A program made the position numbers and the translations under genes. Shown one piece after another: positions 48,701 to 57,400 of a stretch of DNA of 64,000 nucleotides. The stretch is from Bugulina stolonifera (lineage: Eukaryota > Bryozoa > Gymnolaemata > Cheilostomatida > Bugulidae): contig OW285193.1 of assembly GCA_935421135.1 (NCBI GenBank), positions 7,372,496 to 7,436,495 on the forward strand, written 5' to 3'. The notes below the pieces were generated by a model. The model was given only the letters and a program-made list of their open reading frames with translations. It was not told where the DNA came from and ran no database searches. Every line of letters starts with the position of its first letter. Within the stretch, counting starts at the first letter, position 1.

Positions 48701-49477
48701 ATTTCCTGCACAATAATCACAAGGGTAATATCTCTTAGGCAGCATGCTGTTTGTGTTACACATTTGGTGCATGATAATCTTGGCAAACCTACTTTAAATA
48801 TTCTGCCAAGTGTTTCAGAACTCATCGTTCTGGGAGAAAATGCCATTTTTATTTAGTCAGCTTAAAATATTTGCTCTAGTAAGACTGTATACTCAGTGCT
48901 TTTAGTTGAATAGAAGTAGGTTAGGATGCCAATTACTAAATATTTATTATCTTAAATAGTTGTCGAATAAGTGTTGAACTGTCAAAGTTGAAATGTTGAA
49001 GTACCTGGTGTTCAATCACACTTCAAAAGAAAGGACTACTGTTAATTTTTTCCAATTTGAAAAGAAACTGTTTCACGTCTTCACCCACAACACGTGTTTC
49101 TACACAGTACAGATTGACCAATAAACTTGGGAAGCAGCCTACGAGTTGTATTTAATACGAAATAAAACTGCATCAATGAGCTACAATGAGCCTTAACCAA
49201 TCTGAACCATAGTCTAAGTCGCCATTTTGATCAACTAGCAATGACTTTGAACAGTTCAAGAGGCCCAAAAGAACCTAAATTACGTATTAGTTTCAATTTG
49301 GTAGCCTACCACTCTCACTGGTACATTCTTACCTATGGAATTGATCTCCCTTACTTATATCAGATGCCATTAGCAGTGTCGATGGCAATAACTTAGTAGA
49401 ATTATTCAAGACTCACCCTGAGACTGACGCAGTATGAAGAGTAATATTATATAACACGGTAGATATGAATTAGCCAT
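21756..49477 (-). CDS. Type I membrane receptor: SUEL lectin, CUB, TM, long tail
   Basis: Fourteen minus-strand exons: 49477-49417, 36603-36503, 34971-34746, 34247-34075, 32226-32145, 31834-31706, 29238-29113, 28744-28648, 27040-26928, 26526-26351, 26098-25872, 25323-25156, 23987-23781, 22215-21756. They sum to 2346 nt (781 residues) with every phase in register. Residues 1-21 are a signal peptide. Residues about 41-129 form a SUEL/rhamnose-binding-lectin domain (Cys 46, 65, 87, 93, 112, 126; CTGKRTCVVP, then ISVIYTC). Residues about 136-258 form a CUB domain (GYLSTPSYP start, DLVFESP and SLWIQYS end). The membrane helix is 306-328, after a short stalk. The 453-residue tail is Ser/Lys/Pro-rich with acidic SDSEGSE runs and no recognised domain. 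The exon 13 acceptor is the weakest call. Ligand and signalling partner are unknown. Confidence 0.82.
22614..23354. repeat. 19-bp minisatellite, 39 copies, in receptor intron 13
   Basis: The unit is tacctgctacttgctatag; 741 bases equal exactly 39 x 19 and only about four units differ, each by one or two bases. On the gene strand every unit reads AGCAGGTA, combining an AG acceptor and a CAG-GTA donor-like core. The homogeneity implies recent expansion or conversion. Confidence 0.97.
23355..23655. repeat. Older, diverged flank of the 19-bp array
   Basis: Units such as tacctgttacctaacatactaa, of variable 16-24 bp length, continue from the homogeneous array. It looks like the decayed edge of the same minisatellite. 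Confidence 0.8.
27545..27583. repeat. 39-bp perfect palindrome
   Basis: Two 19-nt arms (aatgtaagagaagcaacca and its exact complement) flank one central base. It lies in receptor intron 8. No copy is seen elsewhere, but the arm shares ctctct/agagaag character with the dispersed motif nearby. Confidence 0.9.
27924..27966. repeat. Hairpin built from the dispersed GTTGTCYTCTCTTG motif
   Basis: gttgtcctctcttgtt (27924-27939) faces the near-complement aacaaagagaagacaat (27950-27966) across ten bases. It lies in receptor intron 8 and could be the end of a MITE. Confidence 0.6.
36645..36765. repeat. 40-bp tandem repeat, 3 copies
   Basis: Units of cagtgtgtgtgtctgtgtatacattgtacatgtacctgcg type begin at about 36650, 36690 and 36730, just inside intron 1 next to receptor exon 2. 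Open frames on both strands here are repeat artefacts. Confidence 0.85.
36766..38972. other. Receptor intron 1, no firm gene
   Basis: The stretch contains a 44-bp duplication (gagcacttagattatgacttgag at 37691 and 37735). It also has a 49-codon ATG frame at 37781-37930 and an exon-like plus-strand stretch at about 38449-38635 with a CKWF/ILHIRI-like, CUB-reminiscent end. None is strong enough to call. Confidence 0.4.
38973..46232 (+). CDS. Candidate nested small membrane-protein gene, split by the LTR element
   Basis: Three plus-strand exons lie in intron 1 of the minus-strand receptor: 38973-39022, 39912-40208, and 40401-40548 continued at 46221-46232 after the inserted element. Phases agree (2, 2) and the pre-insertion reading totals 507 nt, 168 residues plus stop. 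Residues 1-16 are a strong leader (MSIIIILIC...). A short ectodomain follows with cysteines 28, 39 and 51, then a membrane span at about 70-95 and a basic tail. The last exon is richer in G and C at its end and reads SGTYSPSSTFTIELDGYA before the insertion. With the element present, the frame runs 20 codons into the LTR and stops at 40611. The AT-rich start of exon 3 could instead be intron. The protein family is not recognised. Confidence 0.38.
40549..41356 (+). repeat. 5' LTR
   Basis: 808 bp, identical to 45409-46216. It holds a GC-rich promoter block (about 40940-41020), a TATA box (TATATAAAG, 41030-41038) and AATAAA (41083-41088), so U3, R and U5 are recognisable in order. Apparent 119-codon frames in both LTRs are not genes. 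Confidence 0.95.
40945..41038 (+). promoter_or_regulatory. LTR core promoter with ETS, YY1, CRE-like sites and TATA box
   Basis: In order: CTTCCGG (40945-40951), GCGGCCATCTTG (40951-40962, inverse of the YY1 core), palindrome GTTGCGCAAC (40962-40971), CTTCCGG (40971-40977), GACGTCAT (41001-41008), CCGGAAG (41014-41020) and TATATAAAG (41030-41038). ETS, YY1 and CRE motifs are known animal core-promoter elements; that they bind here is inference. Confidence 0.6.
41358..41377 (+). other. Primer binding site, tRNA-Leu type
   Basis: Twenty bases starting one base after the 5' LTR (tggtggcagcagtgggat and on) are complementary, with one mismatch, to the 3' end (with CCA) of animal tRNA-Leu(AAG) as I recall it. 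Confidence 0.75.
41746..42606 (+). CDS. gag: Gag of the LTR retrotransposon
   Basis: 286 residues from the first ATG after a 368-nt leader. The N-terminal half matches the Ty3/gypsy retrotransposon Gag fold: FDGQGDVEFFIEQF near residue 33, an ALKGPAQE segment near 68, then EALRARYG, and a helical segment around LPEAHRRVLAVENF. The C-terminal part is Pro/Arg-rich and likely binds RNA through charge. No CCHC zinc knuckle is present, which is unusual for this group. Gag should form the particle shell and package RNA. Its stop codon lies in the loop of the frameshift hairpin, so part of the product is extended into ORF2. Confidence 0.88.
   Translation: MASDIDRLVEVIGQYIEVARPQPPQPSFKTPQFDGQGDVEFFIEQFLTIAEANDWSPAAMYLHLREALKGPAQECGRPGTSEGIFEALRARYGLTDKEARLQLIQLRKDPGMSLQEHATLVKKLVHVAFQKLPEAHRRVLAVENFSNSLEDGHLQRHLLAINPRDVDSAVRAGNDFLLVKGPSRGSKAHQIRAVTEPEPETPQINTVDSDLTWINDLKEAIQTLSQEVRRLRGLLDAPRAPGPRNRPSWQTSKKPGPPPQRTNGNTPPTYPEPPVPESGKGSGPRQ
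42561..45413 (+). CDS. Retropepsin plus zinc-finger/coiled-coil ORF (gag frame -1)
   Basis: The frame is open from 42561, overlaps gag and has no early ATG (the codon at 42711 is GTG), so it is expected as a Gag fusion. Numbering from 42711: an aspartic protease lies at residues about 10-110, with LLLDTGCTTNL (Asp30), the flap region MADGSTLRFEG and VLGMPYL. Four 32-residue repeats (PDVDDQCRRQGHP type) follow at about 146-273, then basic runs such as KKKRQ. An acidic Leu/Asp stretch (LDEVLLLLDDDD) comes next. Two finger-like modules are C634-C637-H649-H653 and C659-C661-H674-H680. The last 80 residues form a Leu/Gln-rich coiled coil. The stop codon is made by LTR bases. No YXDD reverse-transcriptase motif or integrase zinc finger is seen. 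The function of the part beyond the protease is unknown. Confidence 0.87.
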   Translation, partial: AASTRVGKRLRPETVEAGTRALQVPHTSHISISEDRPKYPVGKADPPSKTVTQVTYVKPHVPSLYIQGRLCSQDVTLLLDTGCTTNLISPRILKKLQRPDLEVLPVSQPYGKMADGSTLRFEGMVRLPMVVGRTFSQELFLIGSIPEDGVLGMPYLTKHKCSVNCHTAKVYTSRDQWPCVNRTGSPYTLRTMPEMKPSTPPPDVDDSCRRQGHPTRGSRAEGGTDNSVPSTPAPDVDDQCRRQGHPNRGSRAKGGTGSSSLSTPAPDVDDQCRRQGHPHRGSRAEGGKGSLPPSTTPHGVEVQCRRPGHPIGGLEAEGGTAKKKRQVEDQGRQAKKPRIQERRQGANRLEEGAVDYFQHPIFPPPDWGRGSKGRPSYVRMLTPYTRENRPLSYRRKARWKRGRPPEVILEEIHHKWAAQTTTYRRPTRPGPCLLSNSTDGSGDPDNLEIKIDPTTGVRQVHFRRNVVLLHGEKPGVAGITSHTTRRTRAAPTPIKGQDPDGSPSTFTTTTQSTPSRTTEHSIRDSSTRTVPSLVGLLMDLPGEPIDLDEVLLLLDDDDLYADLGNSSRDEVVPVGSGHTEVPSVLQDDAVLTDSDMHRLPSGTTSDTHMYSNSIVHHVTESGDEDDSAYANIDNLNNQPLVSTLSLIETSPETPMPQSQLCWISPRTSSDIRRTARCKGRNSYCRLCKLEGTENTIKAHTRQHFTQFFCSCGVSARDAETVYRHQSQTGHGAIQYEVDSHMFQLFLKAMKLDKRVAYPSCIPADVGPKPFTIPAPPEAEARAAVVRLTPPPAPKKTSKRKSPWERLGSPKRPQTRMDPPALDHRGTDTYDIPKRRPRPPKARPGSDKAVPLSTSPPDTKNTKKTLESRTPTAEFQKERERLCATLNNRLGRLRHQLHILQQRLLHSHVRDRLTIVQQTEAVQDEISLHQRLTEQILRHTRRDSAKDRGAM
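42579..42623 (+). promoter_or_regulatory. -1 ribosomal frameshift signal
   Basis: The slippery heptamer G GGA AAA (42579-42585) is read in the gag frame. After a 6-nt spacer comes a perfect 8-bp stem, GGCCCGAG (42592-42599) with CTCGGGCC (42616-42623), whose 16-nt loop contains the gag stop. Loop bases AGAGG (42605-42609) could pair with CCTCT (42640-42644) as a pseudoknot. Slippage joins gag to the protease frame, which is open from 42561. Confidence 0.82.
43148..43531 (+). repeat. 96-bp in-frame repeats in ORF2, 4 copies
   Basis: Anchors at 43163, 43259, 43355 and 43451 give an exact 96-bp (32-codon) period. The fourth unit is more diverged. Copies keep the reading frame and a Cys-Arg-Arg core. 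Confidence 0.9.
45393..45408 (+). other. Polypurine tract
   Basis: aaggatcggggggcta lies directly before the 3' LTR and overlaps the last codons of ORF2. It should prime plus-strand synthesis. Confidence 0.7.
45409..46216 (+). repeat. 3' LTR
   Basis: 808 bp, identical to the 5' LTR. Its AATAAA at 45943-45948 would end the element transcript. CGCT at 46217-46220 is the second copy of the target duplication. Confidence 0.95.
46233..49416. other. Receptor intron 1, rest; possible 3' UTR of nested gene
   Basis: AATAAA at 46729-46734 could serve the nested plus-strand gene. Overlapping open frames on both strands at 47287-47661 resemble no family. A foldback is at 48085-48160. Nothing else is seen. 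Confidence 0.45.
48085..48160. repeat. AT-rich foldback, about 35-bp arms
   Basis: The left arm 48085-48121 (gcgttttaaaagttaaat core) pairs with the right arm 48126-48160 with a few mismatches and a 4-nt loop. It may be a MITE remnant. Confidence 0.75.
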
Positions 49478-52400
49478 GATGTCCTCTAACAATGTTAGAT
49501 GCACCAAGTAAGCTCAAAGTTCAGAATTACTCCAAGTCTTGCCCTCTGTAACGTATCCCACATATGGATCAGTACAGGTTTACTATATTCCTAAAGTCAA
49601 AGTCTGCTATCCAGGAGTAGAATGTGTAATGTACATAACTATTGACTGCATGTGAAGTCAGCTATAAGGTATAGCCTGTGAGCCAAGTATTTCTTACTTA
49701 TTCATTTATATAAAGTCATGCATGTGTGTGTGTATTCTTTTATTGATTATTTCTCAGTCTAGGTAAGCAGAAAGCATTATCCAATAAGGTTTTCACATCT
49801 GCTCTGGCAGCACTAACACAGGTAGAGCTGACAGTTACTAACTGTACTGTATACTGTATGACTGTATTATTTCTGTGTGAATAGTTATTAATATAACAAC
49901 AATAATAGCACTAGGTTGACACAGCCATATAAATTAATAATAAATCTATGTGCTGAATATAATAGCGCTAGAATAGAATGCCATCCCATATGCATGAAAA
50001 CAAACTTGGAAATAATCTTTGTTTGTTGATTTCCCAAATAGGTTTCATACAAAATGAATTCTGTGAATTACTGTATACAAATAAGAAATACGTAGATATT
50101 GGAATGTTTATGTATCAAAATACAAAATTCAGTTATTATACAGTAATTGGCAACATTGGTGACAGTAATTTAGTTTATGTTTTATGTAGTCTCAATTATT
50201 TCCTGGTCGACTGCCTCGGCAGGCAGGCTTATAATATAATATTAAACTAATATACATTTTGTGTAATTTTATAATTTGACTCGACAAGTCAATAGTGTTG
50301 GTACCTGACGATGCCAATAGTACCACACTCTGTTACTGCGTAATATCAAATTTATTTAATATTGAAACTTGTGTACATGGCTTCCTATATAGTCCTTTAA
50401 ACTTTGCTGAGTCCCACGGGACCATGTGATACAGTGTCAGTATGCATGTATATGTAATAGTGGAAAATTATCTCAATCAAAATTGAAGGTGTCTGCTTAC
50501 AAAACTAAATGGAATATTTAGCATAAGCAATCATGTTAGGTTGAAGAAAACAGAATTTATTTGTGTGAGGCCACTTAACATGCCTATAAAAAACACTATG
50601 AACTTATAGTTGACACCTTAGTGTAACCTGTATGATCTATATTATACGTATGTGTGATATGTGGCATGCAACAGTCACACTGCTCCCCACCATAATGACA
50701 TTAATAATATTGTACATGTGTATCTCAAATACATGTAAGTTAATATATATAAGCACTATTAAATATTTTGCTAGTTGTAGAGCATAAAACCTGAAACCTA
50801 ACCCATTATTAATAACAGGTTGAATTATTGATTACACATATTTGTCTTACACCTCAGTTATTGGCATATTGTAAGTTTTATTGTCAAGCTATTATTATAG
50901 TATTTGCTTTTGTCACTGTCATCACCTGATTGACAGCAGTAAATTGTATAGACTAATTTCTATCATTGCACATCTGTGCAAAATATATGGAAGATTGGGG
51001 CTCTCTGTACCAATAATCGTCCGATAGAACTTAGTCTTGCTCAAAAGTACCTGGTAGAATGGGTATCAAATGACACTGGGAATTGTGAGGTCACTCGAGA
51101 TTTTTGAACGCCAAAAATGGTAATTTATAGCTCTGTTTGGGTTCTGTAAGGTTCTTTTTTGTAAATATATGCTGGCAATGGTAATATCACAAACTGACTT
51201 TATTAAACTCACTGCTGTGAACATATCTTAACGATATGAATTACGTACATCTTATTACGTGCACAGTGCACATGTATACGCATTGTACATACATTTACAA
51301 TGTGTATATCGACAAGTTAATGCTTAAAAATACGTCTGTGTGGTTTGCTGCATCTTCCCTAGTAAGATCAATTCCAATCTACCTACCAACATGTAGATTC
51401 AAAACTACAAACGTAAATTGATATTATCAACTACATGTTACTTGTTCTTGTACACCTTCTTCTATTTGCTAAGGTTTTGTTGGATGGGATGCAAAGTTGT
51501 CTTCTCTTGGTGAAATAGAAATGAACAGGTAGATAATAGAAATATGGAACTGGCCCTGGAGTCTAAAACTAAGAGGCATCAAATACTCTCCTATATATTC
51601 AGGCCAAATAGTGATAGTAATATGGAGTTGTCATATCTTCAATTTGGAGTAAGTCATCCCAAGTGCAGTTTAAAACTTTGATGATCTTTGAACCTTTCAA
51701 CGGCTGACATCACACTGGAGATGCAGCAGATTTGAAGACAAAAATACATTCGCTTTTGTAAAATACAAAGACAATTTAATGATGTTAACTTTGTATTAAA
51801 TAGTCATTGACATGAGTTATGCCAGATAAGGTAAGACAACTCCAATGTGCCAAAACACAGGCCACCCACACTTATCATCAGGAAAATAGTCTTGAGTTGA
51901 TGGTGGTGTTGGTAGAACTCTGCTAGATTCAACTTCAAATACAAACTACAATAGGTAATATCGTGAAAACATAATTGTTTGTTTTTTTCTGAACTGGGCA
52001 AAAAATGCTACTTGTGATGTAGCAGTTTACTAGATTGTATTGTATCAGTCGAAGGTAAGTCAGAGATGAGAGAGCTGTGAATGAAGAGCGTAAAAGTGAA
52101 CTATGAAAAGCACTGCGTATAACCATATATGTCTACGTCTTCCCTTTCAGTACACGTACAGGTACCAGCTTTTGGATATTTGGCAGAGTTGTCATATCTT
52201 CACTTTGATGAAACGGGGAAACGACTCCCATAGTTTAGATTTTATAGGCAGTGATCATCAAGTGAATCTGAACTCGGCATGTACTCCATATATGAGTCAC
52301 GAAGTGCAGTGTATTATGGGAAAGGACAGCTCCAGCACTTTTCTATGTAACAAAGAGAATTCTCGTCATAACTAATAGAAGTGCCATATACCATTATAAT

Positions 52401-52637
52401 TATTAATTTAAGTGAAATAATATCAGAAATAAAACAGAAATGAAATTTGAAGGAATGGAAATCGCTATAAGGTGACAGTATTCAAAATCATTAATATTAT
52501 AAACTAATATAATATATAAATATTATAATAAAAGTAGGTTATTATTTTCTAAAATACATGTATATTGTGAACACTATAATACAATAGATATTATGCAGTA
52601 GCTCTACAGATACAGGACATGGTGACAGGCCCTCCAG
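49478..52637. other. Intergenic, no gene seen
   Basis: AT-rich sequence upstream of the receptor start. One copy of the dispersed motif GTTGTCTTCTCTTGG is at about 51496. Open frames are short, and several start without an ATG. No family is recognised. Confidence 0.5.
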
Positions 52638-54471
52638 TTACATCATATGATTTATTATTCTTTCCAATTCTTTATGTTTCCTCCACTGAAAGGTTTGCTC
52701 AGGGTGTTTCCATGACTGCCAGTGTATCTTACAGCAGCATGCTATGATAGCGAGTATTACGGCTGTGAATACCCCAGTCGCTGCCAACGTTATGTAGACG
52801 GGAGTGTAATCTGCAGCAGCCACTTCCTCTACAACCAAACACGTGCAATGTATATAATTTAATATTCATACGATATGGCTTTTATGTGTCATGCACTCTA
52901 CTTAAACTATGTAGTTTTGCACGACAAATGCCAACTTTCTTTTGTGAGAGTTGGAAAACAAATATGAATATAAAAAATATTGTTTAGAAAATGCAGTGAT
53001 TGGATGCCATATTATAACCTGTAATAATTGTATGATATACATGTACATGCATATCTATATCATATTTCAGTAAAATACACGAACTGTGTAGTTGAAAATT
53101 AAATCGCACACCAGAATAAGCTCTGGTTCAGCAAGATATGGTTGGATAAGCTCGTCTGCTTGTGTACAAGTTCTAGGCTGAAACCTGTATGCAAGCAGCC
53201 ATCTGGGCTAATACTGCAGAATGCCGAGTGGTGGCCGAGTGGTCTAGCGCTCGTCACTCTGGTCTTGCAGCAATGACCCAAATTATCTGCAAGGACGTGG
53301 GTTCGAGTCCCACCAATGACCTGGAGGTTTTAGTCCCGAAGAAGGTTTTTCCTTTGTGTCATATCGAACTAATAATAATATCCAGCTCTAGGAGCCCGAA
53401 TGGCCCCTCGACTAGCTCTGCTATTGGGCAGCCACGTTAAAGAATTGTGTTTGGCGCCACGGATATTATTAATATTAATGATATTGTAGGGCTAGATTTG
53501 GTTTCAATGATCTGAAAATAATGACATTTCTAAAAGAAAGGTCGCTCACACATACTGTATACTTTTATTATATTTGAATGTGAAGTTGTCCTCTCCTATT
53601 GAGGATAAAGTCACATTGTTGCAATAGCCCCAGTGCTTTTGGCCAAAGACAAAATCGGCGCATTGTTTGTAGATTGTGTATACTTAGTGCATATTAAAAC
53701 TGTTTCTATCACCAATTGGCTGACTCATTGCATTCATATTGTTTGACTTGAAAAATAGTGCGAAATTTTGATTCTTTTATGGAACGACTTGTTGCCATTT
53801 TGGCAGCAAAATATGGTCAGACATTACTGGCTCTTATAATAGAAGTGAACAATGTCATTTCAACCTGCTAGTAAAGTAACAGTTAACAACATTCACTAGA
53901 AACATACAAGGCTTTGAATATCTTAAAATCGTAGACGTGTGAAGACATCATTCCTGACTATTTGCACTGTACATATTATTATTATAACATATTTACATGT
54001 GCAATGACTAGACTGGACTGGAGTTACCTTCACTTGACTAACTGACTGACTGATATTACTATGGTAACCAAGTTTTTCATAATAACCAAAAGAAGACCTG
54101 ATTGGCCAATACTTTTCTATATTATTTTATTAGCTTAAAATATCATGTAGTACACTTTTTTAAAGAGTTAAATTGTAGTAAACAGAATAAAAGGATCCAA
54201 TATTATTAGTGCACCAAAATATAGTTATTATTATTATTCTAAAAACGCACGTATTACTTCAAGACTATTCGTCCACAGATAGACAATAGATAGTCAAAAG
54301 GCCTATTTAGACACTGCACAAGTCCACAGTTAGACACGGCAGTCATTCAAAATACAGTCCACGTGAATGTCCGTATAGTACTGCGCATAGCCAGACATAC
54401 GGCCATCACAGACGTAGACTAATTATTGCTAATTTTAGTATTTAGAATTCACAGTTACCTGTTGGCTTCAT
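52638..54471 (-). CDS. Very small single-pass membrane protein
   Basis: Two exons: 54471-54459 (ATG plus 10 nt, donor GTAACT) and 52828-52638 (acceptor TTGTAG), phase 1 on both sides, giving 67 residues. After MKPTEEVAAADYTP comes a membrane span at about residues 15-37 (VYITLAATGVF...), then CCC and a basic/aromatic tail ending INHMM. There is no signal peptide. An alternative is that 54472-54459 is an internal exon reached from 59991-59957 (see there), giving 79 residues. Another possibility is that this is the last exon of a larger receptor whose ectodomain exons I failed to see. The intron holds a SINE. Confidence 0.5.
53228..53480 (+). mobile_element. tRNA-derived SINE, full-length copy
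   Basis: A box tggccgagtggtctagcgc, B box gggttcgagtcccac, then the body (cctggaggtttt, atatccagctctaggagcc) and tail (gctattgggcagccacg, ccacggatatta). It is the most complete of three copies in the window and lies in the intron of the small membrane-protein gene. Confidence 0.85.
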
Positions 54472-57400
54472 CCTTCAATTATTAGTTGTCCAGAAATCAA
54501 AACACTAGTATAGTTTGTAGAGCTTCTACAGCTGACTATATAAAACCAGCAATTGAAAACCAATACACTAAGCAACTAGTGTGTGATACAATCATACAGC
54601 ATGCAGGTTAGAGTCATTCTAATAGCACAACTAATATAATTAGGGAGAATAATACAACAATATTATAATAACTGCAAATCTGTGAAGCAGATTTAGTGTA
54701 ATTGTGTCCATATGGGAATACATCTCTTCATAATAACATCATAGATTCATCTACCTAATTCATGTATATGCAGCCTACAGCATCTTATTTAGGAGTTCAT
54801 ATATATTACATGTACACTACTGTCAGTTCTTCATTATCTACATACTATATTATAGTGCATGTTCAGTGTATGCATCATCTAAAAGATGCAGTGTGCATAT
54901 TCATAATGCCAGTTTACATACATGTAAACAATTGTAAGTCATCTGAGATAATTAATGTCTTTGGGACCCAAATTCCAGGCACAGACCGACTTGCTCAAGA
55001 ATTTTCCGACCCACCCTTGGCACAGGTATCGCAGACACATTGGACCTGGGTCAAATAAAAAATCCTCATTTACATGCATTTGTGAGAACCTGGGTGTGCC
55101 GATGAGCTAGGAATAGTTTCCTCCGACCAAGCAAGTTCCCAGGTCAATATCCTTTTGGGCCGACCAGTCATCTAAGGATTTTTATTTGCGGCCTAGACTG
55201 ATCCAAGATCATTCAAAAACACCAAATTTTAACAATTACCAATTTCATTACAAGTCGAACCAAGGCTGCATTCTATACAGGATATATTATTAATGTTTCC
55301 ATGTTATTAGGAACACTTATGTACATCCACTTTGAAATTGTCTTCTCTATGTCAAAACTTCAAGTTATATTATACAGTAGTAATTGCAGTACATTGAGTT
55401 GTATTCAGAGTTGTCTTCTTGTATATAAGATGCATGACATTTCCAGGTGAAATATGATAGAATTCTGCAGAATTCAGACCATTCATTTATTATTATCCTT
55501 AGAGACTGATGCCAGGAGTTTGATTGGACAATATTTGATGACAGTAAATTAGCAACAGAGCCTGGATACCTCTCTGGTGATTCATAGTGATGCACCTATT
55601 TCAATAGTCAAATATAAGAGCAGTTAGCTCCTAGCTAATATTCACTCAACAACCTGTCAGTACCTCTCAGTACGAGTTTCAAAAGTTTTCCTTGTTTTTT
55701 ACTCCCAAATTGTCATGAATTATTCATCATTTTTCAACCAATTTATGAACTTCATTGATTATAGTATCCTCTGTGAATTAAACTTTTATTTCTCTACAGG
55801 AAGTTGAATAATAGATAAAGATCAGGAATGAAAGAATAACCGATCCTCAATGGAGTGAGCACCTCGTACAAACACGAGTGGGAGTGAATGATGGACTGAC
55901 CATATTCATAGCTTCAGTTCCACAACAATAATTATTAGCTATCGTTTCCCAGAGACTGAGGGGACTGAGTGCACTAATTTTTCTTTCAAAGTAAAAATGG
56001 TTGCATACATCTCCTTACGGAGTTATAAAATATGTAGAAATACACAAGTACATGTATTTGCAAATAGTTTGTCTTCAACTTAGATACATGTACATGTACA
56101 TATTACATGCAAATCACATAGATGTGAGCGTCTAATCTATTCTTGCAGCACTACTTTTATTTTCATCTTCAGATAATGTCAGCAAAAGTTGTCCCCTCTC
56201 GGAACAGCATTAGTCTGTTTGCGCTGAAGTGCTATATATATATCTATACGATGACAGTTGTACAGCTGTACTCCGTCATTGTCTCGGTGGATTGATTGAG
56301 AAGAAAAGTTCTATGCTGCTAAACTGCACTAAACTCCATACTTTTTAGAGCACCAAATTATTTATAACCATGCACAATAATGAGCAGTTGTCACACCTTG
56401 CTTATTGCCTGCATGCATGGACAAAGTCCTGGAAAAAAAATGTGATTGTCAAAAAGTAGCATTTGGAGACAAAGACACTGGGGAGCAGGTGTGCTGGAAG
56501 GTAGCCAAGATGGGAAGATCAATAGCCTCAGGGCATTAATCTATTCAACCATACAGTAGATGGGTCACTATCTAAAAGACTCCATTAGTCTATGTTTTCA
56601 CAGTTGTCTACTGCTTTAATTTAGAAAATAGAATAATTTAATCTATACAAGTTGGCATAATAAAGCTTTTGATACAATTGCTTTTTAACTGAAGCTCATC
56701 CAAAGATAAATCAATTTTGTACAAGTGTCCAAACTCATTTGAGTATCTTATAGAGTTGCTATCAATCAATACAGGGTTACAATTACATGTCTGCAGTGAA
56801 CTATGTACATCTATGTGCCTGTAGATGTACATGTACATATGGACATAAATCTTGATATGATAAAACAGGTATTCCCCTCATGTACCACAAGATAATAAAA
56901 ACTGCAAAGCAATTTAGCCTGTGTTCTAAGTTCAGCACTTGTTGAAGAACAGCTCATAGCCCCTTCACTAATAGCAATCACTTTGCGCTTATATTCAACC
57001 AGTAGATGTAAACAAAATAAGTTGAACAACAATAATATTTTAACCTGACCACTGGAGACAAGCTAATATGCTAAGAACACCATCTACACTACAATATGAT
57101 ACAACATTCAGAAACGCCACTAAACATGCCGAAATAAAATAAAACCTTGGCACTGCTATTACACATTAAACATAGTAGACTATGATCGGAGTACTAGAAC
57201 AGTATAAAACTAACAGAATTGCACAACGTTTTACTTTAAGAAATTAAACTACTTTATCTGTGTAATCTCCTGTATAACCACATTAATTACTAGTTTAATT
57301 TATCTGCTAGTAACACAACCAATCTTCACACTTAAGATTGATTGCCAAAAAAATCATTGAATGTTGCAATTTAGAGAATTAAGTTCTACTTGATTTATAA

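Noticed and set aside
53225..53310. Functional tRNA-Leu/Ser gene
   Set aside because: A and B boxes exist, but the anticodon arm and acceptor do not fold, and the sequence continues into the SINE body shared with two other copies.
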